In this document: one piece after another, positions 5,845-9,676 of the stretch
Position numbering within the stretch: position 1 is the stretch's first letter
Layout of the letters: each line of letters opens with the position of its first letter
Assembly (NCBI GenBank): GCA_964353405.1
Contig: CAYGWJ010000243.1
Coordinates: forward strand, 1 to 9,676
Reading direction: 5' to 3'
DNA length: 9,676 nucleotides
Source: JBGLNJ01 sp964353405
GTDB lineage: Bacteria; Chloroflexota; Anaerolineae; Fen-1058
Made by a program: the position numbers and the translations under genes
The notes under the pieces: model-generated
The model's database searches: none
Seen by the model: the letters and a program-made list of their open reading frames with translations, nothing else
Told to the model about the DNA's origin: nothing

Positions 5845-7719
5845 CTACTCGACCGTGACCGACTTGGCGAGGTTGCGCGGCTGATCTACATCGCAGCCGC
5901 GCCGGACGGCGGCGTGATAGGCCAGCAGTTGCATCGGCAGCGCCGCCAGCACCGGCGTGAGCAGCGGCGAGATTTCCGGCACGTACAGCACGTGGTCGGC
6001 CTTGCGGCGAATCGCCTCATCGCCTTCCGTCGCCAGGGCAATCACAATCCCGCCGCGCGCCTTGACCTGTTCGACCTGGCTCACCATCTTGTCGTACACA
6101 CCGTCTCGCGGTGCAATCGTCACCACCGGCATCCGCTCGTCAATGAGCGCAATGGGGCCGTGCTTCATCTCGCCCGCCGGATAACCCTCGGCGTGGATGT
6201 AGCTGATCTCTTTGAGCTTGAGCGCGCCTTCGAGCGCGACAGGATAATTGATGCCACGTCCAAGGAAGAGGAAATGCTCGCGGTCGTAATAGAGATTCGC
6301 CAGCTCTTCATAGATCGAGGCGCGCGAGTCCGTGTGACCACTTCCTTCGGTCGCCAGTACACGCCCCATCAGATCTGGCAGACGCGCCAGGTCATCCACC
6401 AGCGATCTCGTGCGCGCTGCGTCAAGCGTCCCGCGCAGTTGGCCCAGGTACACACCCAGCAGATACTCGTCCACCAGCGATGCCGTAAAGGCCTTGGTCG
6501 AGGCCACGCCGATTTCCGGCCCCGCGTGCATCAAGATAATGCCATCCGAGAGGCGATGTGCCTGAGAGCCGATGACGTTGACGATGCTCCACAGCCTGGC
6601 GCCCTTGCCGCGCGCTTCTTCCATCGCCGCCAGCGTATCCACCGTTTCGCCCGACTGCGTGATAGCCAACACCGCCGAGTTCGGGCCGATGATGGGATCG
6701 CGGTAGCGGAACTCGCTGCCATAGTCCACTTCCACCGGCACACGCGCCAGCGACTCGATGATAAACTTGCCGACGAGCGCCGCGTGCCACGAAGTGCCGC
6801 AGGCTACGATAAAAATCTTTTCAATCTTGCGCGCCTCGTCCGCCGTCAGGCGCAAATCGTCGAGGCGGACCACGCCATGCTGCAGGTCGGCGCGGCCGCG
6901 AATCGTATCCGTCACCGAGCGAGCCTGCTCATAGATTTCCTTTTGCATGAAATGGCGATACTCGCCGCGCGCCGCGCTGACCGGATCGTAGGATATCGTG
7001 TGCACCGGCAGCTCGACACGCTCGCCGCTGTCGAGCGAAACGACCTTGAGGCCATCGCGCAACACCACCGCCATCTGGCGGCTTTCAATAAAGATCATGC
7101 GCCGCGTGTGCTCGAGGATGGCGGGCAGATCGGAGGCGATAAACATTTCGCCTTGCCCCACGCCTACCGTCACGCCGCCCGCGTTGCCGATGCGCGACGC
7201 GATCACGCGATCGGGCTGGCGGCGATCCATCAGCACGACGGCTTGCGCGCCTTTGAGCCGCAAGAGTGCCGCGCGCGCAGCGTCCTCGAACGACTGCCCG
7301 CCTCGCATGTTTTGCTCGACCAGGTGGACAATCGTTTCGGTGTCCGTCTGCGAGGCAAAGGTGTGACCCTGGTCGAGGAGCTCTTGACGGAGCTCGGCGC
7401 AGTTTTCCACAATGCCATTGTGAATCACGACGAGGTCGCCGGTGCAATCGGTGTGCGGATGAGCGTTCGTTTCGCTGGGTGCGCCGTGCGTGGCCCAGCG
7501 CGTATGGCCGATGCCCGCGTGGCCTTCGAGCGGCTGGTCGTCTAGCTTGCGTTCGAGGTTGGACAGTTTGCCCACGTCGCGCCGGATGTTGATGCGGCCA
7601 TCGCTGCTGATCGCCGCGATGCCGGCGCTGTCATAGCCGCGATACTCTAGCCGCCTCAGCCCTTCCAAGATGATGGGCGTAGCCTGACGCGGCCCGATAT
7701 AACCTACGATACCACACAT
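5845..7719 (-). CDS. glmS: Glutamine--fructose-6-phosphate aminotransferase (isomerizing)
   Basis: Makes glucosamine-6-phosphate from fructose-6-phosphate and glutamine, the first committed step to UDP-GlcNAc for peptidoglycan and surface sugars; cytoplasmic. 624 residues, full length. The N-terminal glutaminase domain (1 to about 220) starts MCGIVGYIG with the catalytic Cys2, followed by GHTRWATHG (71-79), HNGIVEN (100-106) and QTDTET (124-129). Two SIS isomerase domains follow: VACGTSWHAALVGKF (305-319) with ITQSGETVDTL (353-363), and FLFLGRGINYPVALEG with AEGYPAGEMKHGPIALID. The canonical C-terminus DQPRNLAKSVTVE is intact. Shine-Dalgarno AGGAGGG sits 8 nt before ATG 7719. Upstream on the same strand is a glmS ribozyme, so expression is expected to fall when glucosamine-6-phosphate accumulates. 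Confidence 0.98.
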   Translation of the reverse strand: MCGIVGYIGPRQATPIILEGLRRLEYRGYDSAGIAAISSDGRINIRRDVGKLSNLERKLDDQPLEGHAGIGHTRWATHGAPSETNAHPHTDCTGDLVVIHNGIVENCAELRQELLDQGHTFASQTDTETIVHLVEQNMRGGQSFEDAARAALLRLKGAQAVVLMDRRQPDRVIASRIGNAGGVTVGVGQGEMFIASDLPAILEHTRRMIFIESRQMAVVLRDGLKVVSLDSGERVELPVHTISYDPVSAARGEYRHFMQKEIYEQARSVTDTIRGRADLQHGVVRLDDLRLTADEARKIEKIFIVACGTSWHAALVGKFIIESLARVPVEVDYGSEFRYRDPIIGPNSAVLAITQSGETVDTLAAMEEARGKGARLWSIVNVIGSQAHRLSDGIILMHAGPEIGVASTKAFTASLVDEYLLGVYLGQLRGTLDAARTRSLVDDLARLPDLMGRVLATEGSGHTDSRASIYEELANLYYDREHFLFLGRGINYPVALEGALKLKEISYIHAEGYPAGEMKHGPIALIDERMPVVTIAPRDGVYDKMVSQVEQVKARGGIVIALATEGDEAIRRKADHVLYVPEISPLLTPVLAALPMQLLAYHAAVRRGCDVDQPRNLAKSVTVE

Positions 7720-7732
7720 GGGAATCCCTCCT

Positions 7733-7809
7733 GGCGGATGGCTGATGGCGGATGGCGGATGGCGGATAGCGGATAGCCGATAGCGGATAGCCGATAGCGG
7801 ATAGCCAAT
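7733..7809. repeat. Heptamer tandem repeat in the glmS leader
   Basis: Eleven consecutive 7-nt units: GGCGGAT (x4, plus one GGCTGAT), then alternating AGCGGAT and AGCCGAT, ending AGCCAAT. The array starts directly at the glmS Shine-Dalgarno and separates it from the ribozyme 3' end. The shift from GGCGGAT to alternating AGCGGAT/AGCCGAT implies spread of variants by slippage. Confidence 0.9.
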
Positions 7810-7847
7810 GCCATACCATCAGCGATATGCGTTATACAATACGCTGA

Positions 7848-8067
7848 CGCCACGACGCGCTATTTTGTCCCGCGCGTTGCCGCGCGGATTTAGAGCGCGC
7901 TTTCACATTCAGGAGGAGAAATGAGGGCCGTGGCGACCCTGGAGGCTTCCGCTGATCTTTCGATTTTCCCCGGCGGTGGCTTGAGCTTCCACCTTGTGCG
8001 GGTTAACTCTGCCTCGCAGCAGAGGACCTCCGCTTCGTCAACTGGGTTCGTTCCCAGTCCATGCGCT
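7848..8067 (-). ncRNA. glmS ribozyme (glucosamine-6-phosphate-activated), variant architecture
   Basis: Read on the minus strand upstream of glmS. The cleavage site would be A8067|G8066 in ACAGCGCAUGGACU. P1: ACUGGG (8058-8053) with CCCAGU (8046-8041), followed by the conserved GUUGACGA. P2.1: GGAGGU (8031-8026) with GCCUCC (7946-7941). P2.2: CGC (8065-8063) with GCG (7952-7950), near the conserved AUCGA. P3: AGGGUC (7940-7935) with GGCCCU (7929-7924). P3.1: P3 loop GCCAC (7934-7930) with GUGGC (7853-7849). P4: GCGCGCU (7900-7894) with AGCGCGU (7861-7855), internal loop, inner CCGCGCG/CGCGCGG capped by GCAA. The order of helices and both pseudoknots match the family. Departures: an extra structured segment of about 60 nt in P2.1, an A-A opposition extending P2.2, and a long J3/4. 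Known function in the family: self-cleavage on binding glucosamine-6-phosphate, lowering glmS mRNA. Confidence 0.85.
7966..8025 (-). other. Structured insertion in P2.1 of the glmS ribozyme
   Basis: Between P2.1 strand GGAGGU (ends 8026) and the conserved AUCGA (about 7964-7960) canonical ribozymes have only a few nt. Here about 60 nt intervene. They fold on themselves as CUCUGC-UGCGAG-GCAGAG, then CCCG enclosing GGUGG-AAGCUCAAG-CCACC and closing with CGGG. The insert is flanked by the intact core, so it looks like an added peripheral domain. Confidence 0.6.
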
Positions 8068-8229
8068 GTCTCTCCTCGCGTTCAGACGTTGTAGTGACCA
8101 CCTCCCTTCAGACTATCGAATGTATCAGGATGATAAGCGACCGGTATAACGATAGCGTAACAAAACCCACGCCGATGTAACAGGTGTATAACAAAATGTA
8201 CAACTCATCAGAGGCCGGTTAGATTATCG
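8068..8229 (-). promoter_or_regulatory. Promoter-bearing stretch upstream of the glmS ribozyme
   Basis: No gene is seen. The stretch is AT-richer and has four TAAC-type words on the plus strand (TATAACG 8145-8151, GTAACAA 8157-8163, GTAACAG 8177-8183, ATAACAA 8189-8195), read TTGTTAC, TTGTTAT and CGTTATA on the minus strand. Several resemble -10 or -35 boxes but none pair at 16-18 nt, so the start point is not called. The glmS promoter most likely lies here because the ribozyme starts at 8066 and the upstream gene stops at 8230. Confidence 0.35.
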
Positions 8230-9645
8230 TCAGTTTGCCCCGTCCGCCAACACAGCCAGGATTTCACTCATGGAAGAAGCCAGCGCCACGGGCCGCCCGA
8301 GCGCATGGGCAATATCCGACACGGACACATCGTCGAGCGCCACGCCGGTCGGATGGTCGAACATGATGCGCGGAAGCACGACGACCTCACCCAGCCTGCG
8401 CGCCCGTAATTGCCCGATGACATCCGCGCCCATCAACAAGCCGGCCACCGTAATCGTCTCACCCAGGCGTTCGTTGTGGATGGGAACCACCTCCAATTGC
8501 ACGCCGCTCAATCGCGCCAGCTCGTCCGCCGCCTCGCGCAATATCGGCGCGAACAGCTCACCGGTTGCCAGTGTCGCCCTTGGTATTGGGTATTTGGTAT
8601 TGGGTATTTTCCGCTGGGTCTTACGCCAATCTTGCAGAAATTGCCGCACCATACCGAGGCCATTTTCTTCCAGATGGAGACCGTCGTAATGAGACTGCAG
8701 CGGGATGGGCCGTTGGGTGACGAGATACCATTCGTCGGTCGGATAGGCAAACCGTACACCAAGCTTTTTGCGAAACTCTTTTTGCCAACGATGAACGTTA
8801 TCGAGCACGACGTTCATTTCGACGGGAGTGTTGGGCCGCTCGCCATACTTGTGATATTTAGTGATGCCCACCGGCACAATGGAAACAGACTGCACCGCCG
8901 GCCACAGTTCGGACAGGTCGCGCACGCTGCGAAAAAGATGCTCGCCGTCGTTCAAGTCAGGCGTGACGACAATCTGCGTATGCACCTCGATGCCGCATTT
9001 GGACAGCCAGCGGAGCTGATCGAGGACATCCGGCGCGGTTTCATTGCGCAGCAACTTGCGCCGCACGTCAAGCTCGGTGGCATGCACGGAAACATACAAT
9101 GGAGAAAGATGCTGCCACTCGATGCGCTCGCGGTCGCGCGCATCAAGATTCGTCAGCGTGACAAAGTGGCCGTACAGGAAACTGTAGCGGTAATCGTCGT
9201 CCTTGATGTAGAGCGTGCGCCGCAGCTTGGGCGCCATCTGGAGCACAAAGCAGAACGTGCAGAGGTTATTGCAGCGACGGATGTCAATGTCGAACGTGGG
9301 GTGTGTGAACTCGAGGCCGAGCGGCTGATCGTACTCGCGCTCGCTGCCCAAGACAAACTCGCGCACACCTATCCCATCGGGGGCATCACGCCGCACGGTC
9401 AACTCGACGTGCTCCTCGGCGGCGTAAAACTGCACGTCAATCACGTCCTCGACGGGGAACCCGTTCACGGCCAGCAATTCATCGCCGGGCACGAGTCCCA
9501 AGTCAGCGGCCAGGCTGTCCGGCTCGACCCCGGCGATGATGCCGCCGTGCAGAGTTTCCGGCACGACGACGTGCTCTTTGTTGCGACCGTGGGTAATGTT
9601 GGGAGTGAGAGAAGACTTCGACGACGGCGATTTGGCGCGCGTCAT
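8230..9645 (-). CDS. DUF512 family protein with N-terminal PDZ and radical-SAM-like domain
   Basis: 471 residues. Family members are conserved in cyanobacteria, clostridia and Chloroflexota; their reaction is not established to my knowledge. Residues about 33-85 form a PDZ-like module (GGIIAGVEPDSLAADLGLVP followed by GDELLAVNG). The cluster motif RRCNNLCTFCF gives C125, C129 and C132 in the C-x3-C-x2-C spacing of radical-SAM enzymes, followed by the family signatures LYIKDDDYRYSFLYG, FVTLTNL and LSPLYVSVHAT. The C-terminal half (DUF512) includes GITKYHKYGERP, FAYPTDEWYLV and the LLMGADVIGQL region. No signal peptide or membrane segment. ATG 9645 has only a weak GGAAG upstream. Residues about 346-355 (KIPNTKYPIP) come from a heptamer repeat and look inserted. 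It lies 163 nt upstream of the ribozyme on the same strand; a functional link to glmS is not implied. Confidence 0.87.
   Translation of the reverse strand: MTRAKSPSSKSSLTPNITHGRNKEHVVVPETLHGGIIAGVEPDSLAADLGLVPGDELLAVNGFPVEDVIDVQFYAAEEHVELTVRRDAPDGIGVREFVLGSEREYDQPLGLEFTHPTFDIDIRRCNNLCTFCFVLQMAPKLRRTLYIKDDDYRYSFLYGHFVTLTNLDARDRERIEWQHLSPLYVSVHATELDVRRKLLRNETAPDVLDQLRWLSKCGIEVHTQIVVTPDLNDGEHLFRSVRDLSELWPAVQSVSIVPVGITKYHKYGERPNTPVEMNVVLDNVHRWQKEFRKKLGVRFAYPTDEWYLVTQRPIPLQSHYDGLHLEENGLGMVRQFLQDWRKTQRKIPNTKYPIPRATLATGELFAPILREAADELARLSGVQLEVVPIHNERLGETITVAGLLMGADVIGQLRARRLGEVVVLPRIMFDHPTGVALDDVSVSDIAHALGRPVALASSMSEILAVLADGAN
8580..8610. repeat. Heptamer repeat inside the DUF512 gene
   Basis: TTGGTAT/TGGGTAT-type units alternate over four copies (14-nt period, TTTGGTATTGGGTA repeated). 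On the coding strand this reads as KIPNTKYPIP, a low-complexity stretch between DWRKTQR and RATLATGELFAP. It keeps the frame and probably lies in a surface loop. Confidence 0.75.
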
Positions 9646-9676
9646 GCCGCATCTTCCGCCGGGAGATTGCTGCCGC
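9646..9676. other. Window edge
   Basis: Thirty-one nt upstream of the DUF512 start. No promoter or complete coding sequence can be recognised. Confidence 0.3.

Noticed and set aside
5692..7545. A 617-codon plus-strand open frame.
   Set aside because: It is antisense to glmS, whose protein is unmistakable. The translation is rich in Arg, His and Ala as expected for a shadow frame in GC-rich DNA.
7733..7809. The regular array considered as a CRISPR.
   Set aside because: The unit is only 7 nt and there are no spacers; it is a simple tandem repeat.
7921..8094. A plus-strand 57-codon ORF starting ATG 7921 behind a perfect-looking AGGAGGAGAA ribosome binding site.
   Set aside because: It is the complement of the glmS ribozyme; the apparent Shine-Dalgarno is the complement of the J3/4 CUCCUCCU. 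The peptide has no family-like features.
8068..8229. A specific sigma-70 promoter for glmS.
   Set aside because: Several TTATAC/TTGTTA words exist but none combine with correct spacing, so no exact promoter is claimed.

Overview
The window looks like a piece of a Chloroflexota (Anaerolineae-like or uncultured relative) chromosome. The clearest taxonomic hints are a secreted-protein remnant ending in the YLPLVLRD tail common in that phylum, abundant heptameric tandem repeats, and repeat-derived segments read in frame inside genes. Most of the window is GC-rich; the first 1.36 kb is visibly poorer in GC. No phylogenetic test was possible, so the assignment is an inference.

Layout. 1-1361 (+ strand): a membrane-anchored family 2 glycosyltransferase preceded by a perfect 16-bp inverted repeat. 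1362-2207: a gene graveyard holding remnants of at least two genes (an NHL-repeat protein, the C-terminus of a secreted beta-sandwich protein, and possibly a glycosylase N-terminus). 2250-5627 (- strand): a three-gene operon for a radical-type 2-hydroxyacyl-CoA dehydratase / benzoyl-CoA reductase-like enzyme, with two [4Fe-4S] subunits overlapping by ATGA and an ATP-dependent activator downstream. 5845-7719 (-): glmS. 7720-8229: a long glmS leader. 8230-9645 (-): a PDZ plus radical-SAM-like DUF512 protein.

The most important non-coding feature is at 7848-8067 on the minus strand. The RNA there has the fold of a glmS ribozyme: cleavage-site segment AGCGC, P1, the GUUGACGA strand, P2.1 and P2.2, P3, a P4 arm with internal loop and GCAA tetraloop, and a P3.1 pseudoknot between the P3 loop and the 3' tail. 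It would make glmS expression respond to glucosamine-6-phosphate. It carries an extra structured insert of about 60 nt in P2.1 and an enlarged P3-P4 joining segment with an exposed anti-Shine-Dalgarno sequence matching the glmS ribosome binding site.

The second notable feature is a 105-bp palindrome-rich element (2875-2979) inserted in frame (exactly 35 codons) in the dehydratase activator gene, reminiscent in behaviour of the Rickettsia palindromic elements. Other repeat-derived structures are heptamer tandem arrays at the activator start, in the glmS leader and inside the DUF512 gene, a 29-bp palindrome in the dehydratase leader, and a probable repeat-derived segment in the first dehydratase subunit.

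Functionally, the operon should encode an oxygen-sensitive enzyme of anaerobic amino-acid or aromatic acid fermentation. The substrate cannot be assigned because no CoA-transferase, ligase or transporter gene is present here.
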